This document shows positions 1-6,246 of a DNA stretch of 10,524 bases, one piece after another (the stretch's first letter is position 1; each line of letters opens with the position of its first letter). Position numbers and translations under genes: made by a program. Where the stretch lies: NCBI GenBank assembly GCA_964441245.1, contig CAYTVR010000263.1, positions 1 through 10,524 on the forward strand. Direction: 5' to 3'. The notes under the pieces are model-generated. The model made no database searches, was not told the origin of the DNA, and saw nothing but the letters and a program-made list of their open reading frames with translations. The stretch is from JALZUU01 sp964441245 (GTDB taxonomy: Bacteria; Bacteroidota; Bacteroidia; Chitinophagales; Saprospiraceae).

Positions 1-158
1 TAATGAATTAAATGAGACTTATGTAACAATTATTAAATAAATACAAAGCGGTTCTATAGAGGATCTATAATATACGAAATACTGCAAAACACACTAGCAG
101 GTATTCAATTCTGCACTATATACATAAATAACAATTTTTAGTATTCATCCCTAAAAAA
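1..158. other. Intergenic leader upstream of the DUF1295 gene
   Basis: AT-rich noncoding sequence; I see no ORF that continues from the left edge. The only structure noted is a short perfect inverted repeat, TATAGA-gga-TCTATA (55-69), about 90 bp upstream of the first start codon. It could be a small operator or chance in AT-rich DNA. No convincing Bacteroidota promoter (TTG, about 19 bp, TAnnTTTG) was found here. Confidence 0.3.
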
Positions 159-1022
159 ATGAAACAACAACAAGTAATTATAAGTCTAATCATTATTCCA
201 ATCGTGGCTGTTTTAATTGCCTTGGCAGGTTCTCAATATGGTCAAATGTCCAATGATATACCCATTTATGCCATTAGCATAGGATTAGCTTTTATAATTA
301 ATTGGCTTGCCTTTATACCGGCTAAAATTTTCAACACAGAAATATTTTTTGATTTCGTAGGTAGTTTGACTTATATATTAGTAATAGTAACTGCCCTTTC
401 TTTAGTAGATAGTTTGGATAATCGCTCAAAGTTACTGGCAGCCTTAGTCATTATTTGGGCAATCCGATTAGGTGGTTTTTTACTAAATCGAATTTTGAAG
501 GATGGAAAAGATGACCGTTTTGATGGGATAAAAACCAACTTTCTTCGCTTCCTCAATGTGTGGACATTACAGGGCTTGTGGGTCACATTAACTTCAGCAG
601 CAGCACTCATTACTATTACTTCAATCAAACGAGTAGAACTAGATTATTTTGCATACATAGGGTTAACAATATGGGTAATTGGATTTCTACTTGAAGTGAT
701 TGCCGATCATCAAAAACGTCAATTCAAAAAGAACCCTCAAAATAAAGGACGATTTATTCAAACTGGTTTATGGTCAAAATCTCGTCATCCAAATTACTTT
801 GGAGAAATATTGTTATGGACAGGTGTTTTTATCATTTCAATTCCAGTTCTTCAAAGCTGGCAATGGGTAGCCATATTGTCTCCCATCTTTGTATTTTTAT
901 TAATAACTAAAGTTTCTGGCGTACCAATGTTAGAAGCCAAATCAGATAAAAAATGGGGTGGTCAAGAAGATTACCAAATATATAAAGCAAACACCCCGGT
1001 CTTGATTCCTAAGTTGAATTAA
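159..1022 (+). CDS. DUF1295 / steroid 5-alpha-reductase-like membrane protein
   Basis: A 287-residue polytopic membrane protein. It has hydrophobic segments near residues 6-25, 35-55, 65-83, 92-110, 135-155, 162-182 and 220-250. The family signature is near residues 209-220 (SRHPNYFGEILLW), followed by a C-terminal tail (EDYQIYKANTPVLIPKLN) like that of DUF1295 proteins. The family (Pfam DUF1295) is related to the C-terminal reductase domain of steroid 5-alpha-reductases and to isoprenylcysteine methyltransferases, and members are presumed NAD(P)H-dependent reductases of lipid-like substrates in the membrane. The substrate cannot be read from sequence. The length is normal for the family. The ATG follows an A-rich stretch, as is usual in Bacteroidota, and no upstream in-frame start is better. 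It seems to be transcribed alone, since the next confident gene is 646 bp away. Family assignment is confident; enzymatic role is inference. Confidence 0.9.
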   Translation: MKQQQVIISLIIIPIVAVLIALAGSQYGQMSNDIPIYAISIGLAFIINWLAFIPAKIFNTEIFFDFVGSLTYILVIVTALSLVDSLDNRSKLLAALVIIWAIRLGGFLLNRILKDGKDDRFDGIKTNFLRFLNVWTLQGLWVTLTSAAALITITSIKRVELDYFAYIGLTIWVIGFLLEVIADHQKRQFKKNPQNKGRFIQTGLWSKSRHPNYFGEILLWTGVFIISIPVLQSWQWVAILSPIFVFLLITKVSGVPMLEAKSDKKWGGQEDYQIYKANTPVLIPKLN

Positions 1023-1188
1023 TTCAAACCACTTCACTTCATCATTCAAAATTAAAAAGTCGGAAGTATTAAAGTCGACACAGAAAGACCTGGAAGAGGA
1101 AACTCCTTTGCGCCGGAATACTGCGCAGATCATAGAAAAGTTGATAGGAGCGCCATTGGATGTTTGTCAAAATACGTTTATGGTTTAG
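1018..1188 (+). pseudogene. Possible decayed coding remnant (3' end of an unknown gene)
   Basis: One frame is open for 57 codons to a TAG at 1186-1188 and has no ATG near its beginning. From about 1057 it reads like real protein: SEVLKSTQKDLEEETPLRR followed by NTAQIIEKLIGAPLDV. This part is charged and amphipathic, with less A/T-biased codons than the flanks. The beginning overlaps the end of the DUF1295 gene by a few bases and looks like filler. It may be the tail of a gene whose 5' part was lost, or a chance open frame. I do not recognise the family. Confidence 0.2.
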
Positions 1189-1399
1189 TGATTTTTAGCT
1201 AAGGGAGTGGTACATGGCGGGAGACTTTATTGTCTGGAGTGTACTGTTTAGGTGTGGAAATGGTGAAAAGTGGGTTTACGCTTGGTGTTTTTTTAGAATG
1301 TGGTTACCTTGGAGAGTGAGCGCTGGTGATTGTGTTGTGTTTTGTGGATGTATTGTTGGGATTATCGCCATTACTCAGTGCTTTTTTAGAAAAGGGAAA

Positions 1400-1429
1400 G
1401 CCTGTCCTGACCTTGTGGAATGGATGCCT
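1400..1429 (+). repeat. Small insertion inside repeat copy 1, flanked by GCCT
   Basis: Compared with copy 2, copy 1 carries about 25 extra bases here. The extra segment is bounded by the 4-bp direct repeat GCCT (1400-1403 and 1426-1429), which looks like a short target duplication. Its core, CCTGACCTTGTGGAATGG, resembles the widespread intergenic repeat that reads CCTGAGCTTGTCGAAGGG (the 'PELVEG' type when mistranslated). The resemblance is from memory and imperfect. A deletion from copy 2 is the alternative. Confidence 0.35.
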
Positions 1430-1481
1430 ATGTGCGGGGACTGGTCGTGGGCCGGTTTCGTCTGAAGACCCGTTCAACTCG

Positions 1482-1515
1482 AATGTATGTATCATTTGGG
1501 AGGACACATGACATT
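1482..1515 (+). other. Imperfect terminal hairpin of repeat copy 1
   Basis: The left arm 1482-1495 (AATGTATGTATCAT) pairs with 1501-1515 (12 pairs, one bulge, two mismatches) around the loop TTGGG. The equivalent hairpin in copy 2 has 14 perfect pairs and the loop CCCAA, which is the reverse complement of this loop. An alternative stem, 1499-1508 with 1520-1529 (ten pairs, one G-T), would compete with it. Confidence 0.5.
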
Positions 1516-1668
1516 CCTTTGTGTTCTCCTCCACATAATAGTGTCCAATCCTGAAATGTATTTCCACAAAACAGTATAAATACATGAGCAAGAAAAACAG
1601 AACAAAATTTTCCTAATATATGTGAATTGTACATTTTTAAAACCGAACGATTATTCATACTTTTGAAC

Positions 1669-1851
1669 ATGTCAATTAAACATTTTAGTTTTAAAACCGA
1701 AAAAGGAGAACCATTTGATATTCCTATTGAAGGTTCACTCGGCTTATTAGCTTATGGCTATATCGGTATAATGCTTTGGCGTGAAAAACGGCAAGGGACT
1801 ATAACAGAAATTGAAGTCAAGAAAACATCTAATACAAAACCTTCTACTTAA
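1669..1851 (+). CDS. Small conserved-looking hypothetical protein (60 aa)
   Basis: The frame is open from further upstream (an ATG at 1627 also exists), but the ATG at 1669 gives a compact 60-residue protein starting MSIKHFSFKTEKGEPFDIPI. A charged N-terminus is followed by PIEGSLGLLAYGYIGIMLWREKRQG, a weakly hydrophobic segment at about residues 20-38 with a basic end, and then a polar lysine/threonine tail. I do not know its function; it could be a small membrane-associated partner of the next gene. It ends 13 bp before the phosphodiesterase start, which suggests one transcript and possibly a conserved pair. The real coding status rests on this spacing and on a plausible protein composition. 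It has no signal peptide and no known motif. Confidence 0.65.
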   Translation: MSIKHFSFKTEKGEPFDIPIEGSLGLLAYGYIGIMLWREKRQGTITEIEVKKTSNTKPST

Positions 1852-1864
1852 CCACCATTTGAAA

Positions 1865-3010
1865 ATGCCCTCGAAAAAAATAATGTTAATAGGCTGGGAT
1901 GGAGCTGATTGGAAATATCTAATGCCGCTTATTGATAAAGGGTTAATGCCCAGTTTGAAGAAATTAATTGAAGGGGGATGCATGGGACGACTTGCTACAC
2001 TTGACCCTCCTCTTTCACCTACCTTATGGACTTCAATCGCTACGGGCAAACGTCCCTATCAGCATGGAATTCATGGTTTTACTGAACCAGATCCAAGTGG
2101 TGAAGGCATTCGCCCAGTATATATCACCAATCGAAAATGTAAAGCGATTTGGAATATTCTGACTCAACACAAATTGAAAACACATGTTGTAGGATGGTGG
2201 CCTTCACACCCCGCAGAACCAATCAATGGTGTGATGATTTCAAATTTGTATCAGCGTGCCTCCGGAGGATTAAACGATCCTTGGCCTATGCTCAATGGCA
2301 CGGTTCATCCTAAAGAAAAAAGTGATTTATTTGCCAAACTTCGAGTCCATCCCCACGAGTTAACAGGTAACCATATTCAACCTTTTGTAGAGAAATTAGC
2401 TGAGATTGACCAAAGTCAAGATCCTCGCTTGATGACTATTGCTAAAACCCTCGCAGATTGTTCGACCATACATTCTGCCACGACTTATATAATGGATAAT
2501 GAGGAGTGGGATTTTATGGCTGTATATTTTGATGCGATTGATCACTTCTGTCATGGATTTATGAAGTATCACCCACCACGACGTTCTCATATTCCGATAC
2601 GTGACTTTGAGCTGTATAAAAATGTAGTCAATTCTGCTTGTCGATTCCACGATATGATGCTTGGGAGAATTATGGAAATGGTAGATGAGGATACTACAAT
2701 AATGTTAGTTAGTGACCATGGGTTTCATCCAGATCACAATCGTCCTACAACTATTCCGAATCAACCCGCAGGTCCTGCCATTGAACATAGCCCATATGGT
2801 ATTATTGTTGCCAATGGGCCTGGCATCAAAAAGGATGACACTATTTTTGGGGCTAGCTTACTTGATATTACTCCAACCCTATTGACGCTTTATGGACTTC
2901 CGGTTGCGGAAGATATGGATGGAAAGGTTTTGATTAATCTTTTTGAGAATCCACCCGAGATCAAAACCATTAAAAGTTGGGAAAACATCACCCCCCCCCA
3001 ACAACTCTGA
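1865..3010 (+). CDS. Type I phosphodiesterase / alkaline phosphatase superfamily domain (5' part of a frameshifted gene)
   Basis: N-terminal part of a larger protein. I chose the ATG at 1865 (MPSKKIMLIGWDGADW) over the one at 1811 because the latter overlaps the upstream gene and adds an unlikely tail. Visible alkaline-phosphatase / nucleotide-pyrophosphatase features: metal-binding Asp12 in GWDGADW; a nucleophile region SPTLWTSIATG (Ser51 or Thr53) followed by the family-typical RPYQHGIHGF; D226xxxH230 in DAIDHFCHGF; Asp284-His285 in SDHGF; and His308 in IEHSPYG. Together they imply a two-metal hydrolase of phosphodiesters or related esters. No signal peptide is seen, so it is probably cytoplasmic. 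After LLDITPTLLTLYGLPVAEDM the frame runs into nine C and stops at 3008-3010. The natural continuation is the next entry; with eight C the two parts fuse. The substrate is unknown. Confidence 0.85.
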   Translation: MPSKKIMLIGWDGADWKYLMPLIDKGLMPSLKKLIEGGCMGRLATLDPPLSPTLWTSIATGKRPYQHGIHGFTEPDPSGEGIRPVYITNRKCKAIWNILTQHKLKTHVVGWWPSHPAEPINGVMISNLYQRASGGLNDPWPMLNGTVHPKEKSDLFAKLRVHPHELTGNHIQPFVEKLAEIDQSQDPRLMTIAKTLADCSTIHSATTYIMDNEEWDFMAVYFDAIDHFCHGFMKYHPPRRSHIPIRDFELYKNVVNSACRFHDMMLGRIMEMVDEDTTIMLVSDHGFHPDHNRPTTIPNQPAGPAIEHSPYGIIVANGPGIKKDDTIFGASLLDITPTLLTLYGLPVAEDMDGKVLINLFENPPEIKTIKSWENITPPQQL

Positions 3011-4442
3011 TGGCACTCGAGCAGATGGTTCCCATCCTCCGAATACCATAATCAATGATGAAGATGCAAGAGCAGAATTGCAACAATTGATTGAATTAGG
3101 ATATGTCGAAGATCCGAAAAAAAATGGAGCTAATGCCATTAAAAGTACGGTTGATGAAAATAATTACAACCTTGCCCGTGCTTATATCAATGGACAAAAA
3201 TGGCAAGAAGGGATAGAGATTTTAGAGAAACTTCACACCGAAAATCCCACAATACTTCGTTTTGCCTTAAGACTTACACATGCCTATCAAACAATCGGTA
3301 AGTTGAAAGATGCTCGCGGAATAGTAGATCATATCCGTAGCATTATAGATCGAGAAAGTCCTCAATTAGATATTTTGGAAGGTTCCTTGTTACTTGGTGA
3401 AGAACGAAATAAAAAAGCACTGGAACTATTTAAAAAAGTGGAACGAGAAGCAGGCAAACAACCCACGCTACATCTCCGAATTGCTAAAGCTTACTTACAA
3501 CTAAATCGTCTTGAGGATGCAGAATCAGCCATATTGAAAGAGTTGGAAATCAATTCTGAAGAAGCGACTGCACATTACATTTTGGGGCAGATTTATTTTC
3601 AAAAAATGCAATACAATGATGCGCTTAATGCCTTTTTTGATGCAGTAGGCTTACTTTATTATTATCCTCCTGCCCATTTTTATATCGGTGAATCGCTTCA
3701 GGCACTAGAAAAATATGAAGAAGCACTCAAAGCTTATGATATTTGTCTCAAACTGGTTCCTAACATGAATTTAGCGCGTCAACGAATCATTTCCATTTAT
3801 GAAAACCAACTTGGCCAACCAGGTAAGGCTCGGAAATATAAAACCTCTTTCGAGCAAAAAATCAAAGGTACCATCAATATCGTTTCTGGTTTGCCACGAA
3901 GTGGTACTTCTATGATGATGCAAATGCTTGAGGCGGGTGGTTTAGAAATATTTACAGATAACAAACGAGAGGCAGATGACAATAATCCTAAGGGTTATTA
4001 TGAGCTCGAAGCTGTTAAATCATTGAAGCGTGATAGCAGTTTTTTAGCAAAAGCTAATGGAAAAACACTAAAAGTGATTGCCCAATTATTGCAAAATTTG
4101 CCAATGAATTATCGTTATCGTATCGTTTTTATGGAAAGAAATATAATTGAAATAGTGGCTTCCCAACAAAAAATGTTGGAACGTAATGGCAAAACGAAAC
4201 AAACCGACACTTTACCGCTAAACTTGTTGAAAAAATACGAAGCGACTCTTAAAAAAGTAAAACAATGGGTTTCAACACAGCCTAATATTGAAATTTGTTT
4301 TATCAAATATTCGGAGGTGCAACAAGCTCCGTTTTTGAAGGCAATGTTAGTCAATGATTTTTTTGATGGTACTTTGAATGTAGAAAAAATGGCTAAAAAA
4401 GTGGATGCCTCCTTACATCGGGAGAAATCTATTGGGAAATAA
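2943..4442 (+). CDS. TPR and sulfotransferase part of the same frameshifted gene
   Basis: The open frame begins with an ATG at 2943, but the first ~16 codons overlap the phosphodiesterase frame and are probably not used. Real coding resumes after the C9 tract. The sequence there (GSHPPNTIINDEDARAELQQ, then LIELGYVEDP) matches how AP-superfamily/TPR fusion proteins continue. TPR-like helices follow (ORF residues ~70-300, for example AHYILGQIYFQKMQYNDAL and AHFYIGESLQALEKYEEALK). From ~312 there is a sulfotransferase-type PAPS-binding loop, SGLPRSGTSMM, then NPKGYYELEAVK and RYRIVFMERNIIEIVASQQK, typical of the bacterial sulfotransferase family that ends TPR proteins. The predicted whole protein is about 858 residues in the order hydrolase, TPR, sulfotransferase. 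The role is unknown; TPRs probably present a protein or glycan substrate. No upstream start fits a separate gene well. Confidence 0.8.
   Translation: MRIHPRSKPLKVGKTSPPPNNSDGTRADGSHPPNTIINDEDARAELQQLIELGYVEDPKKNGANAIKSTVDENNYNLARAYINGQKWQEGIEILEKLHTENPTILRFALRLTHAYQTIGKLKDARGIVDHIRSIIDRESPQLDILEGSLLLGEERNKKALELFKKVEREAGKQPTLHLRIAKAYLQLNRLEDAESAILKELEINSEEATAHYILGQIYFQKMQYNDALNAFFDAVGLLYYYPPAHFYIGESLQALEKYEEALKAYDICLKLVPNMNLARQRIISIYENQLGQPGKARKYKTSFEQKIKGTINIVSGLPRSGTSMMMQMLEAGGLEIFTDNKREADDNNPKGYYELEAVKSLKRDSSFLAKANGKTLKVIAQLLQNLPMNYRYRIVFMERNIIEIVASQQKMLERNGKTKQTDTLPLNLLKKYEATLKKVKQWVSTQPNIEICFIKYSEVQQAPFLKAMLVNDFFDGTLNVEKMAKKVDASLHREKSIGK
2991..2999 (+). other. C9 homopolymer tract breaking the reading frame
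   Basis: Nine consecutive C lie between ...AACATCA and AACAACTCTGATGG. In the upstream frame the ribosome reads Thr-Pro-Pro-Gln-Gln-Leu-stop; removing one C (or adding two) gives Thr-Pro-Pro-Asn-Asn-Ser-Asp-Gly and a frame open to 4442. It is the only such G/C run in this AT-rich window. It could be a phase-variation tract, a site of transcriptional or ribosomal slippage, a true inactivating mutation, or a homopolymer sequencing error. Confidence 0.85.
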
Positions 4443-4509
4443 ATGTCATATTTTAATAAAAAACCTTAAATTGACAGTCTATAAAAATAAGAACTGAAAA
4501 CCTTTTCTA

Positions 4510-5694
4510 ATGAAACAAAAAGAATCCGCTACGCAAAAGAAAATTGATCGCTATCTGGAGTTATATGACTCCTTTAAAAGACGATCGAAGTATCCAGAAA
4601 AAGTCGTTTTTTTAGGTGCTAGCCTTTTAACGAGTTTGCCAATAGCTGAGGGAGCTGTCGTGTATTCGGGAGCTCAAAATTTAAATGTTGCTTGGGTGAA
4701 TGGTGCAAATGCTGATGCTTTTGTAAATTTTACAGGAGCAGGGGGGAACAATATTAGATTCTTTGGCAATGATTCTGCTAATTTACCTGTTTTTAATCCA
4801 ATAGTACAAGCAAGTGTGAATGCATTTAATGGAACTGTAAATGGTGGCTTTGGTTATCCTTTTGCCAATGCAACTTCTGCTGTTTTTGACGGAGCTGACA
4901 ATTGGAATCTTGGTGCAACAGCCAATTCTTTGGCAAATGAAAGATATGATGTCGGTAATTGGCGGAACGCCGTTCTGGCGAATGGTGAAACAAGAGTTTT
5001 AGGCGTAAGATTAAACGTTTCTGCTAATACTCATTATGGTTGGGTTCGTATTACAAAGAATACTGATCGAGATTGGACAATTATTGATTGGGCTTGGGAA
5101 AATTCTCCTAATACAGCAATCAGTCCAGCAACCACTCTTCCTGTCGAATTAATTTCTTTTTCTGCTAAACCGGATGGAAACCAAATTAATTTGAATTGGC
5201 AAACAGCTTCAGAAATAAATAATGCCGGATTTGAAATTGAAAGGAGTATTGACGGTAAAAACTTCAACGATTTATTGTTTATTGAAGGTAAAGGCAACAT
5301 AGATCTTCAACAAGATTATTCTTTCGAAGATAAAAACCTGCGAAAAGGACAATTGTACTACTATCGTTTAAAACAAATAGACTTTGATGGTCAATTCCAA
5401 TATAGTGAAATAATCACTGCACAACTAGATGGAGAGAATGGGAACGTTTTATTCTTCCCAAACCCTATTAAAAATAATCAAACCCAACTTAATTATACAG
5501 CTACTTCAAGTGGTAAATTAAACTTACAGATATTTGACAGCACTGGTAAGCAATTAGCTAAACAAGTACATTTCGTCGCCAAGGGTAATAATATGATTGA
5601 ATTAAGTTTTAGTGCATTAAATAAAGGTGATATGCTTTTTGTCAAATTAGAGAAAAACGGCATATCAAATTATCATAAATTGATGAAGGAATAA
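4510..5694 (+). CDS. T9SS-secreted cell-surface protein with C-terminal sorting domain
   Basis: A 394-residue protein. The N-terminus is unusual: about 30 charged residues (MKQKESATQKKIDRYLELYD onward) precede a hydrophobic stretch near 32-47 (VVFLGASLLTSLPIAEGA), so if this is a signal peptide its n-region is very long. Residues ~50-205 form a Gly/Asn/Ala-rich beta domain ending in HYGWVRI and DWAWE, of a kind seen in surface proteins of unknown role. Residues ~210-305 (LPVELISFSA, INLNWQTASEINNAGFEIER, YYYRLKQIDFDG) are the common fibronectin-like pre-sorting module. Residues ~312-394 (LFFPNPIKNNQ, LQIFDSTGKQL, ending YHKLMKE) are a type A T9SS sorting domain. Known biology: this domain directs passage through the Por/T9SS outer-membrane machine and surface attachment. 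Function beyond display is unknown. It starts 67 bp after the sulfotransferase stop, so a shared transcript is possible. Confidence 0.85.
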   Translation: MKQKESATQKKIDRYLELYDSFKRRSKYPEKVVFLGASLLTSLPIAEGAVVYSGAQNLNVAWVNGANADAFVNFTGAGGNNIRFFGNDSANLPVFNPIVQASVNAFNGTVNGGFGYPFANATSAVFDGADNWNLGATANSLANERYDVGNWRNAVLANGETRVLGVRLNVSANTHYGWVRITKNTDRDWTIIDWAWENSPNTAISPATTLPVELISFSAKPDGNQINLNWQTASEINNAGFEIERSIDGKNFNDLLFIEGKGNIDLQQDYSFEDKNLRKGQLYYYRLKQIDFDGQFQYSEIITAQLDGENGNVLFFPNPIKNNQTQLNYTATSSGKLNLQIFDSTGKQLAKQVHFVAKGNNMIELSFSALNKGDMLFVKLEKNGISNYHKLMKE

Positions 5695-5816
5695 AATAAT
5701 TAAATAAATTCACTCTAAGGAATCTAAATTATTTCATTTGGTACTGTATACAGAGATGGTCAAAAAGCAATGATAATTGCTTAAAAACCAGATATCTCAA
5801 AACAAATATTTACCGA

Positions 5817-5891
5817 ATGAAATCATTAGGGTTCGTACTTTTAACAATCTTTTTTGGTGTACACTTTGTGACATCTTATACAATTAAATAA
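5817..5891 (+). pseudogene. Signal-peptide-like mini-ORF, probable gene remnant
   Basis: ATG to TAA, 24 residues: MKSLGFVLLTIFFGVHFVT followed by SYTIK. It has a lysine start, a hydrophobic core and a polar end, just like a Sec signal peptide with almost nothing behind it. It probably is the 5' end of a secreted-protein gene whose body was lost. A real small membrane peptide or chance are alternatives. No downstream frame clearly continues it. Confidence 0.3.
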
Positions 5892-6126
5892 ACATCCTTT
5901 TTATTAGTTCCAACTTCTCTGAATCAAAGTTTTAATTAATTCCTTTACGGGATCAAGGTTAAATAACATTTCAACAGATTTTGTAAAGACTTTCCTACGC
6001 TATTTCACAAGACAAGCAATTATTGTCAATACTTTCCATGTAATACTATTCGCTATAGCTCAAAGATAACTTCATTCCTTAGCATGAAATTGAGTCAGTC
6101 AATCTACTTGGTAGGAGAATGAATAG

Positions 6127-6146
6127 GTGTTGTATTTTGTGGATGT
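6127..6146 (+). repeat. Trace of a third copy of the long repeat
   Basis: GTGTTGTATTTTGTGGATGT matches copy 1 (1332-1351) at 19 of 20 positions. Flanking sequence shows only scattered similarity (CTTGG...GAGA..TGA before, GAATTA...GGTTTTTTCC after), so this is a heavily decayed or chance match. Confidence 0.35.
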
Positions 6147-6190
6147 CATCCTTTTTACTGATTTACGAATTAGTGTTAGGTTTTTTCCTA

Positions 6191-6221
6191 TTTGAGGTAC
6201 AATACGGTGAAAATAATCTTT
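6191..6221 (+). promoter_or_regulatory. Candidate Bacteroidota promoter for the MG/plug gene
   Basis: TTTG (6191-6194) and TAATCTTT (6214-6221) are separated by 19 bp, as in the Bacteroidota sigma-ABfr pattern TTTG/TAnnTTTG. The -7 element matches only four of six defined positions. The start codon follows 25 bp later. Confidence 0.22.
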
Positions 6222-6246
6222 AATATTGATGTTTCTTTAATAAAAC

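Larger units (their letters stand above)
1266..1525 (+). repeat. Long dispersed noncoding repeat, copy 1
   Basis: About 260 bp align with 8909-9153. The first ~94 bases differ at only six positions. After that come an 11-bp indel, a ~25-bp insertion present only in this copy, a 34-base block identical in both copies (1436-1469), a 19-base identical block (1472-1490) and a terminal hairpin. Similarity ends at TTTGTGTT (1518-1525). No terminal inverted repeats and no conserved reading frame are seen: the indels differ in frame, so the short ORFs over this copy are probably not genes. The element contains an RNA-type hairpin with several G-U pairs (1437-1459) and an imperfect hairpin at 1482-1515. 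The nature is unknown: a structured RNA, a nonautonomous mobile element or a remnant. Confidence 0.85.
5695..6246. other. 550-bp gene-poor region
   Basis: No gene of normal length. It contains a 7-bp perfect hairpin AAGCAAT-gata-ATTGCTT (5765-5782), followed on the minus strand by TTTTT, so it resembles a terminator only in that direction. It also holds a mini-ORF that looks like a bare signal peptide (5817-5891), a decayed trace of the long repeat (6127-6146) and a possible promoter just before the next gene. The rest is AT-rich sequence with stops in all frames, consistent with decayed DNA. Confidence 0.6.

Noticed and set aside
371..628. Minus-strand ORFs opposite the confident genes (also 2396-2650, 4115-4354, 5034-5300)
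   Set aside because: They mirror strong + strand genes and show no recognisable motifs or plausible starts.
1214..1511. Short ORFs on + and - strands over repeat copy 1
   Set aside because: The frame is not conserved in copy 2 because of indels that are not multiples of three, and the translations look like low-quality noncoding sequence.
1266..1525. Repeat as a MITE
   Set aside because: The ends are not inverted repeats of each other and no flanking target duplication is shared by the two copies.
1658..1665. TACTTTTG, a match to the Bacteroidota -7 promoter element
   Set aside because: It lies only 3 bp before the ATG at 1669, so transcription would start inside the gene, and the nearest TTG is 28 bp upstream, too far.
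5765..5782. Hairpin after the T9SS protein as its terminator
   Set aside because: It lies 70 bp after the stop and is followed on the + strand by A, not T; its T-tract is on the minus strand, where no gene ends.
6175..6181. GTTAGGT near the MG/plug gene as an attC core
   Set aside because: No complementary outer arm or inner inverted repeat lies within 150 bp upstream.
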